Assembly (NCBI RefSeq): GCF_037975245.1
Contig: NC_092573.1
Location: forward strand, 24,829,265 to 24,893,264
DNA length: 64,000 bases
Source: Apostichopus japonicus
Taxonomy: Eukaryota; Echinodermata; Holothuroidea; Aspidochirotida; Stichopodidae
Direction of reading: 5' to 3'
The translations under genes were made by a program, and so were the position numbers. Positions within the stretch are counted from its first letter, which is position 1. The number at the start of each line of letters is the position of its first letter. Positions 1 to 13,500 of this stretch are shown in pieces. The notes under the pieces were generated by a model that was not told the DNA's origin, ran no database searches, and worked only from the letters and a program-made list of their open reading frames with translations.

Positions 1-323
1 TGAGTTGAAGGTACCTTCTCCAGTATCTCGAAGCAAGAGTCTTCTAAAGCTGCTAAAAGGTAAAACTTCACCAAAAAGTGATGACGACAGGTCAATGAAT
101 AATAACCTTCATAATTCTTCATAATTTCTACTTTACCTTTAATAGTAAGTCAACGACAAATTTGTAACCCTGGGGGCACTTGTAAAATTTTTTGTTTTTT
201 ACCATCAAAGTTCAGAAAGTATATATGTACATAGAAGTACTGCAGTAAAAATATACAAATTAACAGTATTTGGCGACAAGAAACTAATGAGAATCGACTA
301 TGAATCAAGTTACAAGTGCTTAC
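1..323. other. KATNAL2 intron, next exon not resolved
   Basis: This stretch follows the donor of the 501-324 exon on the minus strand. I looked for the next KATNAL2 exon in bases 1-60. The AG sites there either give an early stop in the required phase 0 or a peptide unlike the family, so I call it intron. Confidence 0.5.
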
Positions 324-3300
324 AGTTGATTGCTTGTTGTTGTTATCTTTAGAATTTTTCTTCTCTCCGCTCGACTGTCTCTTAGAATTGACAGAGCTGG
401 AGTTGGGTCTCCTCCTGGATCCATTGGCAGACGAAGATGAGTTGCTGCCACTCGGGTCTGGGGCGTGGGGTATCCGTGGCAACGTTGGCGTGCTACTCTG
501 CCTACAGGCAAGACAGATTAGAAGTCAGCAGCCTGGTACTGAGTCACTTAGGGTTGAGAATTCTTAGTGCTTATTTAATATGTAATAAACAGTGTGTCAG
601 GCTGAACTAGGTGAAGGGGGGGGGGGGAGGAATACCCTCCATCAAGAAATAAAAAAAATCATTTAAAGATAGATATATCAGCAGAGCAAGATATTTGGAT
701 AAGTTTGAATCATATATAATGTACGAATGTGTCAGTGTTCGTTTCTTGAGTTGATTCCTACGGGTTGTATTGGTGATCAAGCTACTTTCATTCATTAATA
801 ATTAATAAATAAGTAAACAAAACTCCAAAATTACATCTATTTGTCTACTATTATCTACATACCAGGCAAGAAGGAAGCCTGAATATTATCAAAGAAGAAA
901 CAGTGACATATATGACTTATTTATATTAAGCAATTGATCGAACACCAAATATGCTAAGAACAAGATCAATACCAAAGCTGATGAAACTTGTAATCGCTGA
1001 CATTCAAAAGAAAATGAAAAAAATGGAAAACTGATTTGGGAATTCCTTACTCAATGTAAAAGAGCAGAGATATTTATAGCTAGATGGGGATTAGAACCAT
1101 TGATTTCCGGCTTACAACCTACAAGTCACACATTAAACAGTGTAAGTCTCATATATGCAAACACATGTACATACGATGTTTAGATTACGGTTACTTTTAA
1201 ACGTTTTGCAATTTAATACGCAGGCACAAGATAAACAATATAAAACTTTACCTTTTTGTTTTTGGATGTTTGGAAGGTGTTCCTGCACGAAAAAAAAATA
1301 AGAGAACAAAAAGGCAATCTTCTATATATCTTATACATATGTAGTTTGACTATGTTTTATCTTGAACATATATAAATTAGACTTGAAAATTCTTTCAATA
1401 GTAACAGTTGTCTGGCTTTTAATAGTCTTGAGCAGAAAAGCACATGCAAATATGCTTGAAAGGAGTTATTAGGTACAATAAAACATTATTTTTACAAACA
1501 GATGCAAAAACGATCCTTAAAAATTTGCCCCTGAAGGTGTATATGGCAGATACCATGAAATCCCATTGAAAACAATGTGATTAATTGTTTCTTACCCTCT
1601 GTTGACAACTTCTTTGTTATCTTTGGATATCGTTGAAATTTCACAAAGTAGTATGATTCATACTCCTGTGAAGAAAAGAAGGAAGGCAAAACAAGATGAC
1701 AAATGTAAATGTGGATCATACCTGGAATATATCTTCAATTCAAAAAATTTAAAAAAAATTAAAAAGCAAGAGTTTAATTTTAATTTCTACAAGACATAGT
1801 TTCTAAATTGTTCTTAAAAAGAGACACAGTACTCCCAGCCTTGACAATTTTTTTTTATTTTAGTCTAAACATGCAGAAGTTATGTCATGAGGTTTAATAT
1901 TTCCAGTAGACTGAAATAGGTACAGTAACAGCCACTGAAAGTGACTGAACAAAATGAACAACCAAACTTTCGGAAATCCTTTGAACTTTGTCTTCTAATC
2001 TACATAAGTCAGTTTAATTTCTGACACAATTTTAGAAACTCGTTATAAGGATGACTTTACAGTAGGCACAGAATTAACTACAATACCGTTTAGACAGTCA
2101 AAAACGACTGATATCAGTCCAGGCTGATATCTGTCGAGTATTTCTGTACACCTTTAACTTTTTTGAGGAATGACACTTTAAAACAGCTGAAGTTCATCAC
2201 TTAAAGTGGCTGGACTATAAAGTCTAATAAACAGACCATTAGGCCAGTTCTTCAGATGGGACACAACACATGCAATGGGAAATCATTTGTATGACCTCAA
2301 ATGACATGTTTACAATATGCTTCATAATTGTCATGGACAAATGGTAATAAATGTTGTTTCGGGTGTACACTGTTGTTCATATGAAGTTGAATAGAATATG
2401 GTTTGGATGAGTTATTCAAATTTTTGTAAAACAATGAATTGAAATTGATATTTTTGCCTGAGGATTTGAGGTCAGCATCAAGTTAGCCTTAAAGTAGCAT
2501 GCTAGAGATTTTGGATATTTGAAAGATGGATAACTTAAAAACCGGAAGAGGTATAGAAACATTTCTAGAAGTCATCTTTCTGTCTTCGACTATATGACAT
2601 CAAGTTACATGATAAAGTCAAATACGCACCATTAACACTGTTTCTAAGTCGACATTATCGCAGACTTCAAACTTGTTGAAACACAAATTGCTCTCTGCTT
2701 CTAAAGACTTTGCTGCCTCAGAGTAGCCTTCTTGTACCAAATGGTGAAGGACCAGGATCAAAAGATTCTTTTTTCGTGTTTCTGCTCTCTGCTCATCCTG
2801 TAAATGAAGGTAAACATACAAATGCAAATGATGCATGTGAGTTTAATATTTCAATGAATGAGAGGTTAAGGTTTTTCACAATATGCTTACAACCAATTGT
2901 GTCCAACAGAACAACTTATTGATTGTCAATTTCAATTTACAAAAAGCAACAAATCTGAGGGAGAAAGTGAAAAGGCTAGGCTAAAAGATGGGACAGGAAG
3001 GGGGTTGCGGTAGAGAGGTAAAAGGCGAGGATAAATTTTTCATAGCTTTATTACAAAGGGTCAACACGAAAAGGTAAGCTTAAGTCATACTGTAACTCCA
3101 AAACACAACAAGCTAAATTATCATCATAAGCACACATCTCTCACCGCAATTTTGTTATAGCCATGGCTAGTCTGAAAGCTACTGTATGCATTCTTGTACT
3201 TTGCCTTATTCACTTTCATCAGTACACAACAAAGTAAATCATGATACTTTAAAATTATGGCTTTATTTATTCCTAAACAGGCTAGGCCAAGTTTCATAAA

Positions 3301-6300
3301 TTATCTATAACTTTCAGATTATGACAGAATTGCAACAGGTGATTTTAGGTGACCATTTAGTATCTAAGGTCATTAATTACCTTATAGTTACTAATGGTCA
3401 TGACTATGCCCCCAGCAGCTGGAGGAATACCAGATTCGCATTACATTATTTACACGGCAACCGGACAAATATGGTGCAAGCTAGTGTCATCACCAATCAT
3501 CGGCCTGCTTGGCTAAACGGAAATGCAACATCATATTCCCTAGCAGCTGGGTGAATAAGGACAAATGCTTGCACTATCCCCCAAGCTACCAGGCAACAGG
3601 ACACTTAAGGGGTACTGCCCTTGTTATTCATCAGGCTGCAGGACCAATACTATGACCTGTTTTGTTATTCCCCAGGCAGCTGGACAAAGATAGAGTCGCA
3701 TGTTCAGTCTTTAGTTAAGTGCAAACAGTACAGATTGAATATTTCACCGGTTATTGTAGGTGCAGGTTATAAGAGCTCCTAGTTGAGGGAGGTAGTTACT
3801 GAAATAACACCTAACAATAAAAGAGTTTATTTCGTCATCATGTTTTGAATTGTGGATGTCGTTGACCTTATATTTCCCCAAAGTTTGAGTTGGATAGAAC
3901 ATTGAGAAAGTTCATAGTTTCATACTAGCCTAGGCCCACCTGTTATTCACACTAGCCTAGGCCTAGTTTGAAAACAATGTAACATGAATGCATTTAACTG
4001 AACCTTATTGCAATGTACTTCATCAACAAGTACGAAATTGTGTTGCTTTGCACTTTGTAAGCTCTGCACTCTGATTGGCTAATTAACTACCAGATAAATA
4101 GCAGGGTAGCCTATGCATTTTCATTGTGACCGGCTACCAACATGATTAGGCTACTACTATTACCATACTATAGTTTAATATAGTATTACTACGGTAGGCT
4201 TGCACGGTAAACCGGTTTTAGTACCGAAACCGTTTTTTTCCGACCAAATTTCGGTACTATTTCTTATTTTAAGAAAACCGAAAAACCGGAAAAACCGAAA
4301 TGTGAATTGCAAATATTGGAAAAAACAAAGTTAAAGCTTCCATCCATCATTTGTTGACTTTGGTTTCTCCTATTTACTGTTATTTTTGCAATATGAAAGT
4401 AAATTGCAACAAGAGAAAGCTTTTCTGATAGACGACATTGTCAGCTACGATCGGCACACGCCATTACCAGTGCTTGAGGGTGGATAGCTAGGCCTAACAT
4501 TAGGCTATGCAGCCCTTATATGCGTGCATCCGTTAGGTGACCTTGTAGTAGTGTACAACTACAACTACTACTAGTGGACCTTGGTGGCCAACGTTAGTAT
4601 AGTTGTGAGAAGTACACACTCAAATGACGAGATGCAGTTCAAAAAAAAATTGTTATATCCAACGTGTTTGTCCTCTTTGTGTTGTTCTTATTATTTAACT
4701 TCAATTTAATAGTAGAGGATATGGAGAAAATCTTTTCAAACACATTGATCACAGTTCGTGTTAAAAAAATGAACGTTAAAACTTGAAAGGTACATTGCGC
4801 AATCCACAATACCATACGACATGTACAGTCGCGGGGGGGGGGGGGCTCTGTGAGTTTAACAACTAAGATGCAACAAGTAACATTAGACCAATCACAGGGG
4901 GGGGGGGCTCTGAGTTTACCAACTAAGATGCAACAAGTAACATTAGAACATTCACAGTCCATTATTCACAAGATACACCTGGCGTCAGGCTTGAGTCAAG
5001 GAATATTAAAGGAGTAAAAATGTTGCATACATGGCTAGAAATTACAGATGTTGCTGTTGGGACAATTCTTCTTTGTATGCTAATAGATTTTATTTTCTTT
5101 GTAAGTTTCCTTTCAACATTTCTTCTTATCAGTTATCAGACAAGGCGTCTCTCAGTTGGTTTTTCGTTTACGTTGATGAACACATGTTACCAACTTTAAC
5201 GTTAACAATTTATATTCTTTGCCGACCTAATCCCCGCTTTTGCCAGCGATATTTTTCAACTTGTACTTGAAAGTGTAGATGGTAAATTCTCTTCACTTCT
5301 TGAAGAGCAATTTATTTTACCGCCAAGATACCACCCGCGAACATGGCTAGAGCCTCGTGCAATTTGGTACCTTTGAACACTTTGTCAGCCACTACTGAAT
5401 ATATTGGACCAATCATATTGTAAAGCAATTTTTTTTTATGATCTCCAATTGGTCATAATGGGGTTTACGCTCGGCCCTCATCTCCGAAAATATAACATAT
5501 AATATAATATAACATGACCGTGACATTTTTTCTGAACACGAATTTGAACTTCGTGAAGTACAGTAACTACACAAGACAAACGATACGTGTACGTGATGTT
5601 AAAACTTTAAGAAAAACTTTCACTAACTCATTTCTTTTCGACATATTTACTTCAGTTTAGTTAACGTGGGTAATAAAATGAGAGCCATGAAGGCAGTAAC
5701 ATTTCTTGAATTTATTCTCCATATTTTTAACCCTTTACTGCGAATGAACAGACTTGAACCCGCTGTTGGTAAAGCTTCAAAAATACGCATCTTAGCGATC
5801 GAGATTTGAATTTTTTCAATGCAATTCGGGAGGGGGAAAAAAACCGGTTTTTGAGCCAGATTCGGTTTTTTGCTAGAGAAAAACCGGTTGTAAGTTTTCA
5901 TGAAACCGTGCAAGCTTATACTACGGTTCCAGTGCGAATTCCGCCATAGGTACAGACGGCATTCCTTTGCGCCATAGGTTTCGATCCTCTTCGCCATGGC
6001 GGAAAGGTACATTTTAGGAAAGAATTTTACACAGGAATGTATCGGTAAAACTTTCTTTGAATCGCGTGAAAGGATAGGTACACTGTCATCAAATGTGATG
6101 ATTCGCTGGATAGACTGAATTGTATGTAGTTAAGACAAGATAGGGGAATTGATACAGTCTTTAATATACAGGTTGATTGAATAGTTCCAATTGTTAGTTC
6201 GTAAGAGTCAATACACTGTCTTCAAAAAATATATAATAATTGGTTGAAATTAATCAAATTAAATTAGGTTTATTGTTTACTAAAAAGTCTGGTTCTGATT

Positions 6301-6994
6301 GTTTATTTAAAGACCGTTTTGTGGATTTTATGGGCCTAGGTAGAGTGACGCGAAGCAATATATAGTGCATATACAATGCACCCACAATAATGGTGGGGGA
6401 AGGCACTTTTCTATGGCGGAAAGAGCATATTTTCTAGGCCGTGGCTATTCTTACGACCAGGAGTAACAATTATTTATAAACTATTCTTACAACATTGACG
6501 AATTTCCAGTTACACATGCGCAGTAAAGTAAATAAAGCAACTGCGCATGCCTAACCGGAAATTATTGTTACTCCTGGTCGTAAAAATAGCCACGTTAAAG
6601 CAACTGTGCATGCATAACCGGAAATTATTGTTACTCCTGGTCGTAAAAATAGCCACTTTTTATTTTCTATGGTGGAAAGTACCGATGGCGGAATGACACT
6701 GCCCCTAGGCCCCCTAGGCCTAGTATTATACCTAGGCCTTGGCTAGCATTGCTCAAGACTGAAATAGGGCGTGTATGGTAACAACTTACTCTAAGCCTAA
6801 AGTTAGTCGTATGCTATGTTATTATGCTAAATAAATGGTTGGCAATAAGAGCCTACATTAACCCTAACACTACAGTTATTGAGTTAGGCTACAGTAGGCT
6901 AACATTAACTTAGCCTTGGTAGAAAAGAGACAATTCTTACAGCCTCGCGAACTTGGTTTGCAGTTTTGAGAGAAGCATAGTTAAGGCTCTCCAT
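324..6994 (-). CDS. KATNAL2: Katanin p60 ATPase-containing subunit A-like 2, 5' part (partial)
   Basis: Five coding exons read on the minus strand: 6994-6941, 2797-2630, 1665-1596, 1282-1252 and 501-324. They join in phase (54+168+70+31+178 = 501 nt, 167 codons). The protein starts [18 protein letters not shown] and runs into a LisH region (about residues 19-74, with [19 protein letters not shown] and [14 protein letters not shown]). [16 protein letters not shown] follows, close to human KATNAL2, and then a Ser/Arg/Asn-rich linker. The family is a microtubule-severing AAA ATPase related to katanin p60; LisH mediates dimerisation and targeting. The ATPase domain should lie left of base 1. An in-frame TAA 24 nt before the ATG supports the start. 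Exon 4 is only 31 nt; it is supported by phase and splice sites rather than strong similarity, so it is the least certain. Bases 1-323 gave no confident further exon. Confidence 0.9.
4195..5918. mobile_element. Non-autonomous hAT-like DNA transposon, 1.7 kb
   Basis: The left end TAGGCTTGCACGGT and the reverse complement of the right end, TAAGCTTGCACGGT, match at 13 of 14 bases. The element is flanked by the 8 bp direct repeat TACTACGG at 4187-4194 and 5919-5926. Terminal inverted repeats with an 8 bp target-site duplication are typical of the hAT superfamily. The subterminal parts are rich in AACCGG/CCGGTT on both sides. Inside there is a short tandem duplication with G-runs (about 4832-4960). 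I see no transposase, so it would have moved using enzyme from elsewhere. The superfamily call is inference from the ends. Confidence 0.75.
6441..6656. mobile_element. Foldback / MITE-like element with a duplicated right end
   Basis: The left end GTGGCTATTCTTACGACCAG recurs inverted at 6593 (reverse complement GTGGCTATTTTTACGACCAG), giving inverted repeats of about 32 bp around a 150 bp element. The right-hand 63 bp, containing the GCATGC and CCGGAAATTATTG motifs, is then repeated in tandem to 6656. There is no coding capacity and no clear target-site duplication. Confidence 0.65.
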
Positions 6995-7527
6995 GATTTG
7001 AGTTATGCACTTTGCTTAAGAAATAGTGAGACATCTAGGCAAGATCTAGGCAAAGGCCGCGTTGAACTGGATTTTTAAGAGCCATAATCATCTGTAGACT
7101 GTATAGTGTAGTTGCACAAGCCAGGAGACCAAGGAGTTCTGTGCCAAAAATCAAAATACAGTGTATAGCCTAGGCTAGGCTGCATAATGAACTCGCGTCG
7201 TCCGTTGCTAGAAGGATAAAGTAATAGTCTCTTTCAATACTTTGAAAATAATTTCTTCTTGTTTAATTCTTATTACTGTTAAATGTATATTTTAGTAGCA
7301 AATATATTTATTTAAAATATTTTAATAGTATTTGAAGCAAAAAAATGGTAGTTTTGCGATGAAATATGGAAATTAGATGTTTTCAATTTTAATGGTAATG
7401 TTAGTTACGAATTGCCTATTCCAATCTGAATATGTATAATATTTTCTTGCCAAATTAATTGCATATGTATGAGCCTTCGACAGCAGCGGCAAAAGAGCCG
7501 TTCTGTTTGTAAATTCCACGTTCTAGT
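6995..7527. promoter_or_regulatory. Candidate bidirectional promoter, KATNAL2/PIAS
   Basis: This 533 bp lies between the divergent start codons of KATNAL2 (minus) and PIAS (plus) and must contain both 5' UTRs and probably both promoters. I see no clear TATA box at a sensible place for either gene, but there are CTAGGC-type motifs (around 7037-7052 and 7170-7182). Both ATGs have an in-frame TAA just upstream (24 and 18 nt). Function is inferred from layout. Confidence 0.6.
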
Positions 7528-10500
7528 ATGGCGTCAAACGAAGATTTAAAAGTATGATAGTGATATGATTTTTTCAGTTTCTCAATTATAATTTGAATGA
7601 TTCTCAGTGATACTTATTTCTAAGAAACGGTAGATATTGGTAAATTTATCGCAACCTCAGTTCTTTCAACAACCATGTCAACCTGATCGTTAGGCTATAA
7701 CACTAGGCTTTTTAAAAGTATAGACAGAGATAGGCTAGGTTTGGCTTTCAGTTTCAGAGGCTGTCAACTAAGTGAAGTTGTTTGCCATAGGTATAAAACT
7801 AGGCTTTTCTTAAGGTAATGGCAGTCGTGCTATGTCATGAAAATATAAACTAATATGATGTCCTCAACCATAGGTTTAACATAAGTGGTATTTTAATTGG
7901 AACTTGGAAGGATGGGCCTACTGTTGTTTATTGCTGTAGGGTTTAGGAACTGAACTGTACCATGAAAGCAATACATAATTATATAGCCTAGGCCAAGCTA
8001 TATAAGACAGAGCGATAATTTGGCAGCAGAAGTGTTCTTGGCGTGCTGACCTAGGCAAGGCATAAGCCAAGTTAGGCTCTAAACTGAGTATATGAATTAT
8101 GATGTAAGCCTAGGCTAAGTTACAACATAGGTTTAGTGTAGTTGCACAGTGTCTGTAAGTGCACAACAAACCAGTTCTAACTGATATGCCTAATGTTACT
8201 TAACAGATCCATCAAGTTTCAACCACTCTCAATTTGAGAAGATATGTTTAGGCCCACTGACAAAGATGGATGATTGAATGTGGTCGACAATTAATCAGTA
8301 GTCAACAATGATAGGGATATGTCCATCCTGGGTTAGCGCCAGCAGTTATGAAGAATTTGCATTGTAATTTGAGAATGTCGGCAATAGTTACAAATACTGT
8401 AGCTGTAGGCATACATACTCAGCTCACAGTGTCTTCTGTCTCATAGCAATTATAGGTTCATATGCAGAGCAGTTAGTGAAGAAAATCAGTCACAAGTAAG
8501 TTTTGAAGGTGTCCCAGATACCATGAAGGGGAACCAACTAAAGTACTTATGACCTCTGTCAGGTTTCAGTTATTATCTCAGAGAGGTGTATGATATGTTT
8601 GAAAATTTCTCTCCTTCCTTTTATATCTTGCAGCATATGGTTTCCAGTTTTCGAGTGACTGAACTTCAAGTTCTTCTAGGTTTTGCGGGCAGAAACAAAA
8701 GTGGTAGAAAACATGAACTTCAGCAGAGAGCGTTATCACTTTTAGAGAAAGGTTGCAGTACTCCAATTCAAATAAAAATAAAGGAATTATATCGTCGTCG
8801 GTTTCCACGAAGGATGGTTATTCCGTCAGGACCTTCACAAACTGCCTCATTTTTAAGTCATTTGGTTGATCAGAATCAGAGGACATCAAATCCAGGCAGC
8901 TCTTATTCACCATCGAGTTCACAGCCACCCCTTCCTTCAATGCCTCAGAACTTACATTCACATGGATTCACAAGAACTCCAAAACTTGAACCTTTTAATG
9001 GATTACCACAGCTGTCCAGAAATTTAGTGATACATCCCGATGTACATTACAGATCTCTTCCATTTTATGACCAATTAGCGGAACTTGTCAAACCATCAAG
9101 TTTGAGTGAGTTAAATCTTCAAAAAAAGTGTTCAGAGTACTCTCTCTTCTTGTTCATAGATAATCTCAAAAATTCTCTTCAAAAGAAAATTGTGTCTGCA
9201 TTTGAGATGTACATTTTGTTAGTTATGCATGATAATTGGTATGATGTCACAGATTCTCTGTTTTGATATGATGTCATTTGGGTTGATCCACTAGAATAAT
9301 GTAAAGGTACCAGACATTTAAATGCAAATACGGTCTCATACATGTAGGAGCTATTCGTATCCAAAACTGATTTACTTGTTGATCCAAAACTGTTGATCCA
9401 AAATTAATCAAAACTGATTTATTTGTTGTCATCCACATGCTGAGGTCAGATATAACGGCATATTAACATATAAGAATAAATCACTTGTGGCAATATAAAG
9501 TAGTGTCTTACTGGCATTGATTGTTCACTAGCTTCAAGTGGCGATAATTCTCTTTATTTAGTCTCTAGCACAGGCTTTAACTTACCACTTCATTGTTGCA
9601 GCACAATCCATCGGAATATGGGTACTATGAATTATCAATATGTTCTATTGTTAAAGACAGTTACCTTTGGAAGCAACTGTTCAGAGACACAGTCATTTAA
9701 AATATTTTAGATAGTTTTGGCAAAGAAACTGTGACAACACAACCACTGCTGAATTAAGGCGAATTGGCATTCTGTGATTTATGGTATTTTTTTTTAATAT
9801 AGAGAGGAGGGGAGGGGGTGGGGGTGAGGATGTCTGTGATAAAAAATGAAAGTACTCTGAATTTTCCTTTTTTAAGCAATTTGGGTAGAGACGGTATTAT
9901 TTGTGAGTTTATTTTCTTGTTTGATAATAAGAAAACCTTCATTTTGAGACATGCAGGTAAGTCACCCTAACATTGGTTTTTTTTTTTTTTTTTTTTTTGG
10001 TTATATGATTTTCATTTAAATTAGTAGCTTACCTGGCTGAATGTCATGGACTCTTTGTCTTTCACATTCAGTGATGAGAGGCAATGGTCAGCTGCATTTT
10101 GCCAAATGAATAGTGTTATCAAATACATATTAACCCTTTAATATTAGAATTCTTCATTCTATGTAAGGTTGCACCAGATATGTGGGCCATCAGGATGATG
10201 ACAATTTATTCGGTTCTAGTTAAGTTCTAGCCAGATTTACAATAGTTTCAGTCTGATCTTTGTCAAAGTCTGTCAAGAATTATTTGGAATTATTTTAGAA
10301 TTATTAAGAATTATTTGGGTTATTCCTTGTCAAATCACAGATGACTGTTGCTTGACCCTCTCCAAAATATACCACCCTCATTGCATGATTAGAGCACCAC
10401 AAAATAAGCATACTCTGAAAATTTCAGTTGCATTGCTTCAAAATTGCCCAATTTATCACACTTGAAAATTCCGCAATTTGTTGCCACTGTGGCATTTTCT

Positions 10501-13500
10501 TGATTTTTGAGGTCTTATTTCTTAGCAATTAAACATCCAACTACCCTCCTATTACACAAGCTCATAGATTATGAACACTAACAACCACGTCTGGAAATGC
10601 ATAATGATTCCCAATACTGTACTGAATACTATAAGATTCACAAAAGATTATCCATTTCTAGTTCTAAAGAACCTTTTCCAAAACAATCAAATTAATGGTG
10701 AAAACACATGTCTGTTTCGCTGGCTTCGTTGATTAGATGAGTTGATGATATCCTCATTCCTTCTTGGTTGTCAATTACGTATTAGATTGTTTTTGAACGT
10801 GAAACTATGATGAAAATATGAACTATTCCCGCTCATGAACATGTGATCCAATTAATCCAATTATACAGTTTTCGGATGAATCTTCAAACCATAGAATTTC
10901 CTGACCCTGTGGAGCATTTTAGGCATACTGCCAGAGCACAGAACTGAGAAAAAGGGATCTGATAAGGGATGTAAAGAAATATGGATAGGTCAATAGCAAT
11001 ATGTCAGTGGTTTCCGTAAATACAATATAGCTTCCTTACAAAAAAGCTTGATTCTCATGTTGTACAGTATTTAGGGTCATAAATTTGAAGTTACCTACTG
11101 TAAAGGTTCCAAATCCAGCTTAGGTTAAGATAAATTCTGTAGTACTCAGAAGCAGATCTACAATATTCTACTGTACAATACTGTATTTCTAAATTTGTTT
11201 GCCACTTAATTGTGTTGAGCACAGTAGAAGGTTTACCAACTTAAACAAACAGTAGGTGCCTACCGTACAGTTTACCGTGCACATGGTGGTATCATTCATA
11301 TCAGTCCCATTTTAGTTCTTCCCAGCACAATTAGCCTTAGTACTTAATGTTCTATCGCTAACCTAAATGATTAAAACATTTTAAAATGCATGAATCCTTT
11401 AATATTTGGTGAATGAAATGAAGTATTAACATAGGTGTGCTAAGTGACAACATGAAAACATACAGTTATTAAATTTGTTAGAAGTTGCATGAGTATGTAC
11501 AGTACAAGAATGTGTCCCAATGTAATTGAACTGTATTTTATCAATGACTAGAACTTTAACCATAAGGTTGCCTAACCAACAACCCACAGTTCTGTGAACG
11601 AGGAATCAACATGTTTCATAAACATTTAATCCCACTCAAATAATCTCAAGGTTTTATTCAAAGCATATTTGTTCGTGTCTCATTGCATATTACAGTTCTT
11701 CACTGTACAGTATGTCCTGATAACTCTTTCTTGCGTCATTGTCATTTTGTAGAACAGGATAGTGTAAAGTTTGTGATCATTGATCTCCTACCCCCCCCCC
11801 CCCCAAAAAAAATCAGTTAACTTGAGTAACAAATGTAAATATTGATTGGAAATATCATTTCCCTCTTTCACTACATTCTGAGCATATTTTCATCATTCCA
11901 TACATACTTTTGAAAAGTTAGAATATGAAGGAAGTTTTTCTCCACTCCCCTTTTTTTTGGCTGATTTTGTTCTCTTGGATTTTCTTTTTCCTTTTGCACT
12001 TATTTCTTTCTCTCTTGGCAAAAAAAGCTTGGATATGTTTATTACATCAATTTTAGTTTAGTCTAACATTATTTGGATCTGTTCATGTGGATTGTTCAGC
12101 CATTAAAGCACTTAAACAGTTGGTTGCTTCTGGTTTTGTCAACAGAAAGTGCCAAGACATACAAACCTTGTCAATTATTTTTAAGGAAAATAGTATTGAT
12201 AGCATTTTACATACATGTACAGTACTGTTTTATTACATGTATAGCAATCAGGATGTATTTATAAGCCAAGAAGGATTAAGATATTTCCAATTTAGCTAGT
12301 TCCTGCAAAATGGCAATTGATGTTAACAAATAGAATTATTGTACAGTGGGCATGTACTGTAACGTATATCTTATTCCTTAATTGCATTCAGTTCCATAGT
12401 TTGTACCAGTACTGCAGTAATATGTGTGCATTAAGCCTAGCCTCATATGGAAAGTTATATGTTCTTGATAGATGAACGTGATTCTTATCGGGTCAGCATT
12501 TAAACAAAACTATTGTATGAAATGTTTCCCGATAGCTAGTGAGGGCGTTATTGCAAAACTAAGCATGCATAGGCTCCGAATGTGTGACCTGATTAATTCA
12601 CTTTGGCTTCGGCTTTGAGTACGTATCTGTATGTTGCCGTTGCCGTGTTGGACGAATCTAACTGTATTAGTAGTTACCCACTGTGCGATCCACGTTACAG
12701 TCATTGCCATCTTTGCAATCTGCAGTACCCCTCACAATTTTGCAAGGTCGGTAGGAGTGACTCCATAGTTTTTACTTTCGGGAAACCAAAAGGTCTTCAT
12801 GGCGTGAAATTGTAGTTAAGCTGAGTCGACGCTTCAGCATTCCAGGTTTGTCAAGGCCGTGCACAAGTAATTTTGATTTTTGATCTGCATTAGGGGTTTT
12901 TACCACATGCTGCTTGGAATTTCAAATACCAGATTTTTGGAAATTAACATAATCCAACAGTTTCATGAAGGTAAAGAGTGGTGTGGCGGGGGTGGGAGAG
13001 TTGGTTCTTAAAAGTCAACTCTTTCCTTTGTATTCATATTCAGTGGGTGAAGTTTAACAAAGGGATCTTCTTTTGAATGACTTTGCACAAGGAAATAACT
13101 ATTACTAGAACTGTAGGCTTGTAAGGTTACTGTGTAAAATGTCACTAATATGGTCAGGCATATCAACCTACAGTACGAGACATTTTGGGACAACCTGGTG
13201 CCTACTGGTAGCCGCCCACCACTGTAAAGAACCACCACTGGGAATCAGATAAAGAAATACAAATATACAGAGGACCTCCCCAGCCTTTGCTGACCATGAA
13301 AGTGTTCCTGGATCTAAATCTAGCATTTTATGAAAAGCAATCTTGAGGCACTTTAGCAAGTGCTATACACTACAGTATACTTTTCCATCTAAAATTATAA
13401 AGCAAACTTTTTTCAAATGTTACATTTTCATGTAGCCCTTTCAACTGATGTAACAAGGAAATAAGGCCATAATTTGAATAGCAGTCTAGTCAGGTTTAAG

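Larger units (their letters stand above)
2798..6940 (-). other. KATNAL2 intron 1, repeat-rich
   Basis: The 4.1 kb first intron lies between the start exon and the LisH exon. It holds an inserted element with terminal inverted repeats (4195-5918) and a foldback element (6441-6656). Short CCTAGGC-type motifs recur near 3930-3966, 4490 and 6700-6740. ORFs of up to 121 aa in it show no family resemblance and lie inside the inserted DNA. Confidence 0.75.

Noticed and set aside
1-60. Possible next KATNAL2 exon on the minus strand
   Set aside because: In the required phase 0 the candidates give an early stop or a peptide unlike the family.
4639-4962. 107 aa minus-strand ORF
   Set aside because: It lies in the 4195-5918 transposon across a short tandem duplication with G-runs and has no domain.
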